This document shows positions 8,173 to 18,100 of a stretch of DNA of 36,959 nucleotides, one piece after another; within the stretch, counting starts at the first letter, position 1; the number at the start of each line of letters is the position of its first letter. The stretch covers positions 1 through 36,959 of the forward strand of contig JAQZAZ010000038.1 of the NCBI GenBank assembly GCA_029239355.1. The letters are read 5' to 3'. The position numbers and the translations under genes are program-made. Under the pieces are notes generated by a model, which saw only the letters and a program-made list of their open reading frames with translations, ran no database searches and was not told the origin of the DNA. The stretch comes from Sphingobacterium sp. (GTDB taxonomy: Bacteria; Bacteroidota; Bacteroidia; Sphingobacteriales; Sphingobacteriaceae).

Positions 8173-9681
8173 TTAATTCTGTCCTCCCAATACAGCATTT
8201 ATATAAGGTGAAGTATCCAATAGTTGCGTAGCGATCCGATCTGCAACGTGTATAATAGCCTCTGCGTTAAATCCGATATAAAGCGATGCAGATGCCAATA
8301 TAATCACAGGCAAGAGCAGCATTGTTTTTCTGTAGCCGATCATTCTGGCAAATTTGTCTTCGATGATCTCTGGCTGTGGGGCATCCTTCCAAAAGACCTG
8401 AGCCCACATTTTGGCAATTACATAGAGCGTAATAAAACTTCCGATGATCAGTGCTCCAGCAAAAGTATATTTCTCCAATTGAAAAGCATCTTTAAAAAGA
8501 TAGATTTTGGGCCAGAATCCGGATAAAGGGGGGATACCTACCAAGGAGAAGAGGACGATAGCGAAAAGTAAGGAAATCTTTGGGTATTGTGCATAAAGAC
8601 CTCCCAATTTATTCATATCCATGGTACCCCGGAGCTGCCGAATGACACCTGCCATTAAGAACAAGTTCGTTTTTACCATGATATCGTGAATAAGATAAAA
8701 AATAGCACCCAACAGCGCCCATTTGCTGTATAAACCTAAACCGCCTATCATAAAACCAATATGGCAAACAATCAGGTAGGAGAATAACCTTCGGATATTT
8801 GTCTTGATCAAAGCACCAAAAGCGCCGGTTAAAATCGTCAGTACAGCCAATATGACCAACAATTCTTTGGTGAAATGGTTTGGGATAAACAATAAAGAAA
8901 ATACCCTGAATAAGGCATAGATTCCCACTTTGGTCAATAATCCGCCGAAGGTCGCGGCGACAGCTGAAGGCGGTGTATGATAGGAAGAGGGAAGCCAAAA
9001 ATAAAGCGGAAAAACAGCAGATTTGATACCAAAACCAATCAGAAAAAAAGTAGCTGTAATTTCGACGAGTGCCTGATTTTGTATCTTGGGTATACGCATG
9101 GCCAAGTCAGCCATATTGAGCGAGCCAGAGATCCCGTATAAGATACCGATACCTGTCAAGAAGAATGTAGAAGCCAATATATTCATGGCCATATATTTTA
9201 CTGCACCTTCCAATTGTGATTTACGTCCACCTAGTGTCATCAGCACAAAGGAAGAGATGATAATAACCTCAAACCAGACGTAGAGATTAAAAATATCACC
9301 TGTTAAAAAGGCCCCATTTAACCCCATCATGAGGAAATGGAAAATAGGGAAATAGCCATATAAAATACGTTGCCTGCCGACGCCGACACAGGAAAAGATA
9401 GAGACGGCAAGACCTGCGATAGAAGTCAGGAGAACAAGTGTACTACTGAATAGATCCGCAACAAAGACGATTCCAAAAGGAGCCTTCCAATTGGCCGCAT
9501 TCATAGTTAGGATTTCGCCGTCATAGACCTTTAAAAAAAGCTTAAACGCAAGAATAAGTGCTAAAATACTTCCACCTACGCTCAAAAAACGCTGCGCAGT
9601 CGATTTCCGCCAGAACATCAGTTGTACAATGGCAATAAAAAGGTGCACGATCACCGTGGCAATAATCTGGTTGTCTATCAT
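8173..9681 (-). CDS. mrpD: Na+/H+ antiporter subunit MrpD (MnhD)
   Basis: 502-aa polytopic subunit related to NuoM/NuoN of complex I, one of the two ion-translocating modules of the Mrp antiporter. Key buried charges can be seen: E138 in NLYVWFEVIIISSF (TM5-type glutamate), K220 in GFGIKSAVFPLYFWLP and K251 in LLTKVGIYALFR. The loop SYHTPPSAVAATFGG is typical of the family. It overlaps mrpC by 4 bp at its start and is followed at once by mrpE. Confidence 0.95.
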   Translation of the reverse strand: MIDNQIIATVIVHLFIAIVQLMFWRKSTAQRFLSVGGSILALILAFKLFLKVYDGEILTMNAANWKAPFGIVFVADLFSSTLVLLTSIAGLAVSIFSCVGVGRQRILYGYFPIFHFLMMGLNGAFLTGDIFNLYVWFEVIIISSFVLMTLGGRKSQLEGAVKYMAMNILASTFFLTGIGILYGISGSLNMADLAMRIPKIQNQALVEITATFFLIGFGIKSAVFPLYFWLPSSYHTPPSAVAATFGGLLTKVGIYALFRVFSLLFIPNHFTKELLVILAVLTILTGAFGALIKTNIRRLFSYLIVCHIGFMIGGLGLYSKWALLGAIFYLIHDIMVKTNLFLMAGVIRQLRGTMDMNKLGGLYAQYPKISLLFAIVLFSLVGIPPLSGFWPKIYLFKDAFQLEKYTFAGALIIGSFITLYVIAKMWAQVFWKDAPQPEIIEDKFARMIGYRKTMLLLPVIILASASLYIGFNAEAIIHVADRIATQLLDTSPYINAVLGGQN

Positions 9682-10034
9682 ATATCTTCTTCCTCAGGCG
9701 TGTTTAAATCATCCAGATCATCCGTGCCCAGCAATGCGTAAACACGTTTAAGCAGTACAATAGCAAACGAAGTCAAGCCAAAACTGATCACGATTGCAGT
9801 TAAAATAAGCGCTTGCGGAATAGGATCCGCATAGATGTCCGTAAATACTTTTAAATCAGGATCTATAATGGGCGGCTTACCCTTGATAATATTACCCAGC
9901 AAAAAGATCAAAATATTGGTACCATTGCCCAATAACATGATCCCCAATAGTAGTTTCACCATGCTGCGTCGCAAGATGAGGTATATTCCGGCGGCATATA
10001 GAATACCGATCAATAAAACGAGAATCAGTTCCAT
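9678..10034 (-). CDS. mrpC: Na+/H+ antiporter subunit MrpC (MnhC)
   Basis: 118-aa NuoK-like subunit with three transmembrane helices. The signature GIMLLGNGTNILIFLLGN and the later ALILTAIVISFGLTSFAIVL are clear family features (DPIPQALILTAIVI context). The start codon overlaps the mrpB stop by one base (TAATG), and the end overlaps mrpD by 4 bp. The acidic C-terminal tail (TDDLDDLNTPEEED) is soluble. Confidence 0.94.
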   Translation of the reverse strand: MELILVLLIGILYAAGIYLILRRSMVKLLLGIMLLGNGTNILIFLLGNIIKGKPPIIDPDLKVFTDIYADPIPQALILTAIVISFGLTSFAIVLLKRVYALLGTDDLDDLNTPEEEDI

Positions 10035-10453
10035 TATTCCTCTTCCGTATTTAAAGCAATTGTAAATAAAATAGTTAATACTACACCGATGACCACAAAG
10101 TATACACCGAGATCAAAAAATAATGCGGTGCCGATCATACCGATGACGGGGATCTTTTCCTCCAGCCACAGTCCGGTCATGACAGGGTAACCAAAAAAAG
10201 TGGGTAAAAACATGCTCACCGCAGCGATTCCCAAACCGATGGGAATTAAGGACAAGGGCTTATATTGAATGAGCTTCATGGTGTTTTGCGGGCCAAAGGC
10301 AAAACTATGCAATACAAAAGCGATTGATGCCACCAAGCCGCCCACAAATCCCCCTCCGGGATAATAATGCCCCCGGAGCAGGAGAAATACCGAAAATAAT
10401 AAAAGTATCGGTAAGAGATATCGCGTTGCTGTCTGTAATATTGTGCTATTCAT
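10034..10453 (-). CDS. mrpB: Na+/H+ antiporter subunit MrpB (MnhB)
   Basis: 139-aa four-helix subunit of the Mrp complex. The hallmark is [20 protein letters not shown] at residues ~28-47. The second conserved segment is [17 protein letters not shown] near the C-terminus. It overlaps mrpC by one base. A 108-bp gap separates it from mrpA, which breaks the otherwise tight spacing of the operon. Confidence 0.94.
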   Translation of the reverse strand: MNSTILQTATRYLLPILLLFSVFLLLRGHYYPGGGFVGGLVASIAFVLHSFAFGPQNTMKLIQYKPLSLIPIGLGIAAVSMFLPTFFGYPVMTGLWLEEKIPVIGMIGTALFFDLGVYFVVIGVVLTILFTIALNTEEE

Positions 10454-10561
10454 TGTTCTAGTATTTAGATATTAGTATTGAGATCCGTGTGCTGCAAGTT
10501 CAGGACATCCATCTTACAGCTAAATCCAATTATCATTACTTTGCTAACTTATTATAAACTA

Positions 10562-12871
10562 TCATTCTTTATCAGATGATTTCAAACGTAATTTCAATAA
10601 GCTGTAGACTCCCAGTGCGGCGATGCTCAGTACCACAATTTCAAACATGGTATCAAAGCCTCTAAAATCCACAAGGAGTACATTGACAACATTCTTTCCT
10701 TTAGCTAATACATAAGCATAGTCGCCATAGAAGTCACTGATATCGGTGGTGGTGGGCTCATGTAATACCCGTAAAGCTACCATAGAGAGTAGAATACCAA
10801 ATATGATGGCGACAGCTGCATCCCGAATGATGGTACGTCTGTTTGCCAAATTTAAGAAAGACGGTAATTTGAAAAGAACCAGTACAAAAAGAACCACAGT
10901 TAGCGTATCAATCGTAAACTGGGTCATTGCTAAATCTGGTGCACTATAGAATACAAAGATTAGACAGATCGCATAGCCCACAACACTTGTTGCTACCACT
11001 GCGGTCAACCTTGATGAAGTTCTGATCGTAAGTACAATGGCACCGACTAAGATACATACTGTGGTTACCTCATAAAAACTCACTGGAGACAAGGTGTCCC
11101 ATTTGATATGTAATGGGCCGCCCAAGTAGAGCTGATAGCCAATCAATAGCTCTGCAAATAGAATGATCTTTAATAAATAGGAGCGCAGGTAGCCGTTGTG
11201 CATCTTTGCGGTAAAAAAGGCCGAAAATAATTCAATTTCACGGGCACACGCGTTGAGGATATTCGCTGGCGAAATTTTCTCAAACGTAGCGATCCAGGCC
11301 AGTTTCTTGTGACTAGGAGTGTTGGAAATAAATACAAGCGTTCCAACAACAATGGTTATGGTGCTCAGTAAAAGTATCAGGTTAAAACCATGCCATATTT
11401 TTAGGTGGAATACCTCCTGTTGCGCAAGGATACTGTTTGCAGTTGGACCAGCAATCCAGTTGCCCACGAAACCAGGAATGCAACCAAAGATCACTCCCAG
11501 TATTGCCAACAGCAACGGTGGGATCCACATAGATTTATAAGGTAAATGGATATGGTCAAACTGTTCAGGTAATTTGCCCATAAACGGTTTGATTCCAGCC
11601 ATAAATCCAGCCGATACCAGCAGTATGTTTGTTGCTACGGCAGCTATTGTCAAGTAGAGGAATACGTTAGGGGCAGCATGTAAAGTAGCCTCATAGATCA
11701 GGTCCTTTCCAATAAATCCAAAGGTCAAGGGCACGCCTGCACTGGAGAGAGCCGCAAGGAAGCCAGCAATAGCTACAGGTAGTAGAACTTTGCGTAAGCC
11801 CTGTAGAACCGTGAGGTCCCTTGTCCCGGTTTCATGGTCTATAATACCAGTAATTAAGAATAGAGCTGCCTTATATAGCGCATGTACTAGAATAAAAACA
11901 CTTGCAGCGATGACAGCTTCCTTAGACCCAAGCCCAAGTAAGAAAACCAAGATTCCCAGTGCGGATATTGTCGAATAGGCCAGCACCCCCTTAAGATCAG
12001 TTCTGAAAAGCGAGTGAAATGCAGCGTAGAGCATGGTAATACCACCGATGATCATAAGCGAATACATCCAGATCGGATTTCCGCCCAAGATTGGCGAGAA
12101 GCGGGCCAGCAAATATATCCCTGCTTTCACCATGGTTGCAGAGTGAAGGTAAGCTGATACCGGTGTTGGGGCCTTCATTGCCCCCGGCAGCCAAAAATGG
12201 AAGGGAAACTGTGCCGATTTTGTAATGGCACCGAGCGCGACCAGTCCAAAAATAAGCGGGAAAAGTGGATGCTGTTGAATCAAAGAAACCTTGTCGACAA
12301 GTTCGCTGATATTATACGTGCCGGCGATATTGCCCATTAATACAAAACCGGCAAGCAGAAAGAACCCGCCAAGACCTGTAATGGATAGTGCAGTCATTGC
12401 ACTTTTTCTGGAATCCTCCTGATCGTTGTTGAAGCCGATCAGAAAAAACGAACTAATGGATGTTAATTCCCAGAAGATAAAGAGCAAGAGCATGTTGTCC
12501 GAAAGCACCAGACCCAACATGGCGGACATAAACAAACAGAGGTAGCCGAAAAATCGATCGATGTATTTATGTCCCTTCAGATAGGCATTCGCGTAGAAGA
12601 ATATACACGCTCCTATTCCAGTTATTAGCAAGGCGAAAAGCAGGGAGAGCCCGTCCAATTTAAAATCCAGATTGATCCCTAGTGACGGAACCCACGCTGT
12701 GGATTGGACAAAATAAGATCCCTGGCCGATGGGTATCACAAATTTTGTAAAATACAGAAATAGGAGTACCGGTAAGAATGCGAGAATAAAACCCCATTTG
12801 GTTTTTAGGAATCGACCAAATGGAACAATAAGGCTCGATGTTATTAATCCTGATAGAACAGTAAATAGCAT
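10562..12871 (-). CDS. mrpA: Na+/H+ antiporter subunit MrpA (MnhA)
   Basis: 769-aa first subunit of the Mrp multi-subunit cation/proton antiporter, related to NuoL with a NuoJ/MnhB-like C-terminal extension. Conserved ion-pathway residues are visible: E135 in LFIFWELTSISSFFLIGF, K218 in GAITKSAQFPFHFWLPGAMK, H243 and K249 in YLHSATMVKAGIYLLARF. The C-terminal ~170 residues contain the DUF4040-type segment YSAPDLAMTQFTIDTLTVVL and end with a FRGFDTMFEIVVLSIAALGV helix. Length matches two-domain MrpA proteins (about 770-800 aa). As the first gene of seven, its upstream region should carry the operon promoter. Confidence 0.96.
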   Translation of the reverse strand: MLFTVLSGLITSSLIVPFGRFLKTKWGFILAFLPVLLFLYFTKFVIPIGQGSYFVQSTAWVPSLGINLDFKLDGLSLLFALLITGIGACIFFYANAYLKGHKYIDRFFGYLCLFMSAMLGLVLSDNMLLLFIFWELTSISSFFLIGFNNDQEDSRKSAMTALSITGLGGFFLLAGFVLMGNIAGTYNISELVDKVSLIQQHPLFPLIFGLVALGAITKSAQFPFHFWLPGAMKAPTPVSAYLHSATMVKAGIYLLARFSPILGGNPIWMYSLMIIGGITMLYAAFHSLFRTDLKGVLAYSTISALGILVFLLGLGSKEAVIAASVFILVHALYKAALFLITGIIDHETGTRDLTVLQGLRKVLLPVAIAGFLAALSSAGVPLTFGFIGKDLIYEATLHAAPNVFLYLTIAAVATNILLVSAGFMAGIKPFMGKLPEQFDHIHLPYKSMWIPPLLLAILGVIFGCIPGFVGNWIAGPTANSILAQQEVFHLKIWHGFNLILLLSTITIVVGTLVFISNTPSHKKLAWIATFEKISPANILNACAREIELFSAFFTAKMHNGYLRSYLLKIILFAELLIGYQLYLGGPLHIKWDTLSPVSFYEVTTVCILVGAIVLTIRTSSRLTAVVATSVVGYAICLIFVFYSAPDLAMTQFTIDTLTVVLFVLVLFKLPSFLNLANRRTIIRDAAVAIIFGILLSMVALRVLHEPTTTDISDFYGDYAYVLAKGKNVVNVLLVDFRGFDTMFEIVVLSIAALGVYSLLKLRLKSSDKE

Positions 12872-13270
12872 TTAGTCTTTGTTTTAATTTTTATTGGAGT
12901 ATTTGTTTTTCAATAAGAACCTTCGAAATTTTATTGCTGTTGATACTTATCTGGCTATGAAGGTTTTTTATGAAAGTCTACAATATAGTGAAAAAAGACG
13001 GAAATTTGGAATTTTTGTGATGTTTTATTGCTTGTACAGTACAAAAAGGGATGATTTTGCTCGAATTGGATAATCAAAATTACAATTTGTTTAGTTTATA
13101 TGAAGCGCTGTTTTGTGACTGCTAAAATATTTTTGCTATTCACAAAATAAATAAGCATTTTTACAATACAATTATTAAACATCCTGCAATTGGATGTGTT
13201 TATTTACCCTAAATAACAATCTCATCTATAGTTATTACAATAGAAAAGTGAGAGCGAAAGTGATCTAACT
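12872..13270. other. Divergent promoter region, mrp operon / ECF sigma factor
   Basis: About 400 bp without a credible gene. A TAATTTTG (TAnnTTTG) box on the minus strand lies at 13082-13075, in the direction of mrpA, without a clear partner element. The odd 13-nt palindrome TTGTACAGTACAA lies at 13032-13044. No TAnnTTTG box is visible for the sigma-factor gene. Confidence 0.5.
13032..13044. promoter_or_regulatory. Palindrome TTGTAC-A-GTACAA, candidate operator
   Basis: Perfect 6-bp arms around one central base, in the divergent intergenic region. It would lie just downstream of transcription from the minus-strand box at 13082-13075, a position typical of a repressor site for mrpA. No regulator gene for it is identifiable here. 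Confidence 0.3.
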
Positions 13271-13798
13271 ATGCAAAAAGAAGAAGTATTGTTCAAGACG
13301 CACTATAATGGCCTGTGTCATTTTGCCTGGAAAATAGTTGGCGATCTTGCTGTTGCTGAAGATCTGGTACAGGACTCTTTTATAGCATACTTCAAAAACA
13401 CTTGTCAAGTGAGTGATAATGAGATTGCGATAAAGAATTATCTCTATAGTTCGGTGCGTTTTGCTTGTTATAATCACATTCGCCATGAAAAGGTTCGCCA
13501 AAAATACTGGAATGTTGTGGGTTTTAACGAAGAGGACAATACCGCATTGGAATTAAATATGATTCACAGTGAAGTTATACAGGAGATATATCGAATAATT
13601 GAAGAAATGCCCTTTGCCTGTCAGCAAGTTTTTCGATTAGGCTATCTGGAAGGATTATCTAATTTGGAAATCACCAAAGAGCTGCAAATTAGTATCAATA
13701 CTGTAAAAACACAAAAACAGCGTGGCATGAAAATGCTTTTGAAGCGCTTAAATCCAGAATTTATCCCTCTTATTATTTTTTTGTTAAAAAATATTTAA
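13271..13798 (+). CDS. ECF-type RNA polymerase sigma factor (FecI-like)
   Basis: 175-aa sigma-70 family factor of the extracytoplasmic-function class. Region 2 is at residues ~9-41 (THYNGLCHFAWKIVGDLAVA then EDLVQDSFIAYF). Region 4 with its helix-turn-helix is at ~130-160 (GLSNLEITKELQISINTVKT then QKQRGMKMLLKRL). The order sigma, FecR, SusC with STN domain is the standard cell-surface signalling arrangement of Bacteroidota. It likely directs transcription of the following uptake operon when FecR is activated. The gene ends 46 bp before fecR. Confidence 0.95.
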   Translation: MQKEEVLFKTHYNGLCHFAWKIVGDLAVAEDLVQDSFIAYFKNTCQVSDNEIAIKNYLYSSVRFACYNHIRHEKVRQKYWNVVGFNEEDNTALELNMIHSEVIQEIYRIIEEMPFACQQVFRLGYLEGLSNLEITKELQISINTVKTQKQRGMKMLLKRLNPEFIPLIIFLLKNI

Positions 13799-13844
13799 AT
13801 TCTTGTCACCCTTTATGCAGACTTGGGTTTCTTTATTGTAATCA

Positions 13845-15002
13845 ATGAAAGATAACACAGGACATATTGCTGGTTTAATCCAAAAATTCCTTTATGGTCA
13901 ACTGACTCAGGAAGAACAAGAGCAACTTGATGCGTGGCTCAACAGTAATTCACAGAATAAAAAATTTTTAGAATCATTCCGAGAAGCTAAACATATAGAA
14001 GACGATTTGGCGATCTTTCGTCAATTGGATGCCAACAAGGCCTGGGAGAAGCTGAACGAGAAAAAAACTAAAGGATCTAGATCATTTAAAAGATGGTCTA
14101 TGGGAATAGCAGCGTCTATTGTGTTTTTGATGGGAGCCTTTCTGTTGTGGCGAACTAAATTCACCTCTGATAATCCCAAAGAAAAACATGTTGTTGCCGC
14201 ACAAAAACAAGATATCGCGCCAGCCACGAGCGGAGCAGTATTAGTATTGGCAGACGGTACAAAGGTTTCCTTAAATGATGATTCTACAAAAACCCTGACT
14301 AAAAATAACAACCTGATTGGTAATAGCAACGAATTGGTGGTCAAGGAATCAGACCAGCCCATTCCATTGCAGTATAACTCATTGATTGTCCCCAAAGCAA
14401 GTTTCTATAAGATGACCTTAGCTGACGGAACAAAAGTATGGGTGAATGCTTTATCTCAATTGAAATTTCCTGCGCAGTTTCCGGCAAAGGAACGCCGGGT
14501 AATTTTGGAAGGAGAAGCCTACTTTGAAGTCACCCCCAAAAGAGATCAACCTTTTATCGTAGAGTCAAAGGGAAATGAGATCGAGGTACTGGGGACACAT
14601 TTTAATATCAACGCTTATTCAGATCATGTTCGTACAACCTTGGCCGAGGGAAGAGTTATGGTTAGGCAGAATGATCAGCGCGTGGAATTACTCCCGGGAG
14701 AATATGCGGCGTCCTATAAAGATAATCTGATTAAAGGAAAATCGGACTTAACACATGATCTTGCATGGCATAACAATGAGTTCTATTTCAAAAAAGAAAC
14801 CATTACGGATATTGCCCATCAATTGGCGCGGTGGTATGATCTGGATGTCACGTTTCGAGGAAATGTCCAACTGGATAAAGAATATACGGGGAGCATTGAG
14901 CGTGATGTCAAATTATCGCAGGTACTCGAAATGTTGTCCTTTGTAAGTGATCTTAGGTTTGAGGTTGAGGGCAAGAAGCTAATTATTGCAACAAGAACTT
15001 AA
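13845..15002 (+). CDS. FecR family anti-sigma factor
   Basis: 385-aa inner-membrane regulator that passes a signal from the outer-membrane receptor to the ECF sigma factor. The cytoplasmic N-terminus (~1-80) is acidic and helical. One transmembrane helix spans ~84-102 (WSMGIAASIVFLMGAFLLW). The periplasmic FecR domain covers ~180-280, with the signature LADGTKVWVNALSQLKFP and VILEGEAYFEV. A DUF4974-type C-terminal domain (~305-382: ITDIAHQLARWYDLDVTF) resembles the STN fold and is expected to contact the STN domain of the following SusC. Start ATG at 13845. Confidence 0.95.
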   Translation: MKDNTGHIAGLIQKFLYGQLTQEEQEQLDAWLNSNSQNKKFLESFREAKHIEDDLAIFRQLDANKAWEKLNEKKTKGSRSFKRWSMGIAASIVFLMGAFLLWRTKFTSDNPKEKHVVAAQKQDIAPATSGAVLVLADGTKVSLNDDSTKTLTKNNNLIGNSNELVVKESDQPIPLQYNSLIVPKASFYKMTLADGTKVWVNALSQLKFPAQFPAKERRVILEGEAYFEVTPKRDQPFIVESKGNEIEVLGTHFNINAYSDHVRTTLAEGRVMVRQNDQRVELLPGEYAASYKDNLIKGKSDLTHDLAWHNNEFYFKKETITDIAHQLARWYDLDVTFRGNVQLDKEYTGSIERDVKLSQVLEMLSFVSDLRFEVEGKKLIIATRT

Positions 15003-15071
15003 AAATAATTTTAAAAAACAACCGAATGCCTATGAAAGAATGATACCTAAACACAATGACCTAAAAAGAGA

Positions 15072-15099
15072 GAACAGGAATGTTGCAGCATCCCTGTTC
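15072..15099 (+). promoter_or_regulatory. Hairpin between fecR and susC
   Basis: GAACAGG (15072-15078) pairs with CCTGTTC (15093-15099). The inner ATG/CAT bases can extend the stem past one A-C mismatch. There is no T-tract, so it is not a standard terminator. It lies 69 bp after fecR and 77 bp before the SusC start, and may be a processing or attenuation element. Confidence 0.35.
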
Positions 15100-15176
15100 A
15101 GAAAAAGATGTGATCATCAGGTCCTAAATTTTGAAATTGAACAATTAAACCCCAATTAACCACAAAGTGTAAATGT

Positions 15177-18100
15177 ATGAATAACTTACCATTTAGCAAA
15201 AGGTGGTCCTTGATCCCTCAAGATCCGCGGTTTTGCAAACCATTACGTATTATGAAAATTAGTACATGTCTTCTATTCGCATTTGTGACGGGTGTGCATG
15301 CTAAGGGTACAGCACAAAAGGTCACCCTAAACATGCGAAATGCCCGCATTGAGGAAGCGCTCTCTGCAATCTCCAAGCAGTCCCATCTCCGTGTGTTGTA
15401 TAGTGAAAATCTGAATTCCAAAGCACGAATTTCAGTTAATGTCAAAAATGCATCCGTCGAAGAAGCCCTAAATGCCGTATTGAAAGTCAATAATATTGAA
15501 TATAAGATTATTGCCAATACGATTTCGGTCAACAGTAATGTAAAGAACAGCCGTGTAACAGCTCCATCGGTAATACAACAACAGTCCATTTCGGGAACGG
15601 TCAGAGATAAAGACGGAAAAGGATTAAGTGGCGCTACAGTTACGGTTAAAGGTACTTCAGTTTCTACCCAGACGGATGAACAGGGGCGTTTTAAGATCAA
15701 TGCATCTTCATCTGCTGTTTTAGTGGTTCGTTACGTCGGATTTGGTACCCGAGAAATCTCCATGGACGGCAAGTCAACGATAAACATCGTGCTTACAGCC
15801 AATGACCTAAAGTTAGAAGAAGTAAATGTCGTTGCTACTGGTTATCAAAACCTGGATCGTAAATTATTCACTGGAGCCTCTTCAAAAATTGATGCGAAAG
15901 AAGCAGAACGTGCGGGTGTACCTGATATTTCTAGAATGTTGGAAGGTCAAGCAGCGGGTGTTTCCGTTCAAAACGTATCAGGTACGTTTGGTGCAGCTCC
16001 CAAAATTCGGGTCCGTGGAGCCACTTCATTAACTGGCGATAATAAACCATTATGGGTAATTGATGGTGTTATCTTGGACGAAGCAGTAAATATTTCGAAC
16101 GAAGCGCTCTCAACGGGTGATGCTAATACTTTGTTAGGTTCTTCTGTAGCGGGATTAAATCCTGACGATATTGAGTCAATTACAGTATTAAAGGACGCTG
16201 CAGCAACCGCGATGTATGGCGCTGCAGCGATGAATGGTGTGGTAGTGGTAAACACCAAAAGGGGACGCAATACAGATGGTGTTGTCAACTTCAATTATTC
16301 TGGTAATTTTACGACCTACATTAAACCTAATTATAACCAATTCGATATCATGAATTCTGCCGAGCAGATGCAATTGATAATTGATATGGAAAATAAAGGG
16401 TATTTGAATCATTCACAAGTTTCTCGTTCAGCTACTGGCGGGGTATTTAATAAGATGTATAATCTGATGTACGATTATGACCCCAGTACAGATTCTTATG
16501 CTTTACGGAATGACGCCCCTTCTCGCTATCAGTTTTTGCAACGTTACACGAATGCCAACACGGATTGGTTTGATTTACTTTTTAGGCAATCGCTAGTGCA
16601 TGATCATTCCTTGAGCATGTCTACAGGGACCAGCAAGAGTCAGACTTATGCTTCTACGAGCTTTATGAATGATTCTGGTTTTACTTTGGGAAATTCAGCG
16701 AAGCGTTTTACGGCCAATGTCAGAAACAATTATAAAATCAACGATAAACTGAGCACTGAGTTTATTTTTCAAAGTAATATTCGTGATCAACGGACACCAG
16801 GAACGCTGAATCGAGTTTCAGATGCTGTATATGGAAGTTATTCTCGCGATTTTGATATCAATCCATATTCTTATTCGTTAAATACCAGTCGGATTATAAC
16901 AGCATACGATGAAAAAGGTGATTTGGAATATTTTAACAGAGATTATGCACCATTCAATATCTTAAATGAGCTTGATAATAATTATATCAATTTAAAGCTA
17001 ATGGATATTAAGGTACAGGCGGGCATTACCTATAAAATTTTACCTTCCTTGACCTATTCTGCTAACGGGATGTATCGATATTATAATTCTGAAAGACAGC
17101 ATACCATTACAGAGAACGCAAATTTATCAAAAGCATACCGCGCGAATGGTGATCAGACAATCAACGGCGGTAACAGATTTTTATATGCAGACCCCGATTT
17201 TCCAAATACCGACAAATATGTGATTTTACCCAATGGTGGTTTTTTCAACGTTGCTAATAATAATATGATCAGTTATTACATGCGACATAATTTAGAATAT
17301 AATCAAAAGTGGAACGATCATACGTTGAATTTGTTTGGGACTTATGAGCTTCAATATGCTGACAAGCAGAATCACGATTTTAATGGACCTGGAATTGAAT
17401 ATGGAAATGGTAATTTGGTAATGCCTACTTATCGTTACTATAAGTATGCAATCGAAAGTGGTAATGTTCCTTTTTCAATGGCTTACAATTATGACCGAAA
17501 ATTAGCCTATGCACTTCGAGGCGCTTATAATTATAAAGACAAGTATTCATTCAACTTTACGACGCGATATGACGGTTCCAATAAAATGGGACATTCTACT
17601 GTAGCGCGGTGGTTGCCTACATGGAACTTATCGGGAGCATGGGATATTGACCAAGAAAATTTTTTCGATCGCGATAATAAAATTCTTTCTTCTGCACGCT
17701 TAAGGGCTACCTATGGTTTAGTCGCAAATATGGGGAATGCATCTAATTCCTCTGCTGTCTTTTATAACGCAGTTGCCTATAGACCTTATGAATCTGAAAA
17801 AGAAGGAAAGATTAATATAGATGGATTGGAAAACTCAGAGTTAACTTGGGAAAAGATGTACGAACTGAACATCGGTACTGATTTGAGCTTTTTAAATCGT
17901 CGAATCGATTTGAACGTAGATTATTACAGAAGAAATATATTCGATTTAATTGGACCTATTAGAACCTCTGGTATTGGAGGGCAATTCGAGAAGCTGGGTA
18001 ATTACGCGGATATGAAAGGTCATGGCGTTGATATTCAACTTGGCGGATATCCATTCAAGGATCCGCAAGGCTTTACTTGGCGGACGCAGTTCACTTTAGG

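Noticed and set aside
8609..8998. 129-aa minus-strand open frame inside mrpD
   Set aside because: Another reading frame of mrpD on the same strand; Arg/Tyr-rich with no sensible domain, while the MrpD frame is clearly coding.
15218..15700. 160-aa minus-strand open frame opposite the SusC start
   Set aside because: It mirrors the STN and carboxypeptidase-D-like coding region and has no promoter or family signal.
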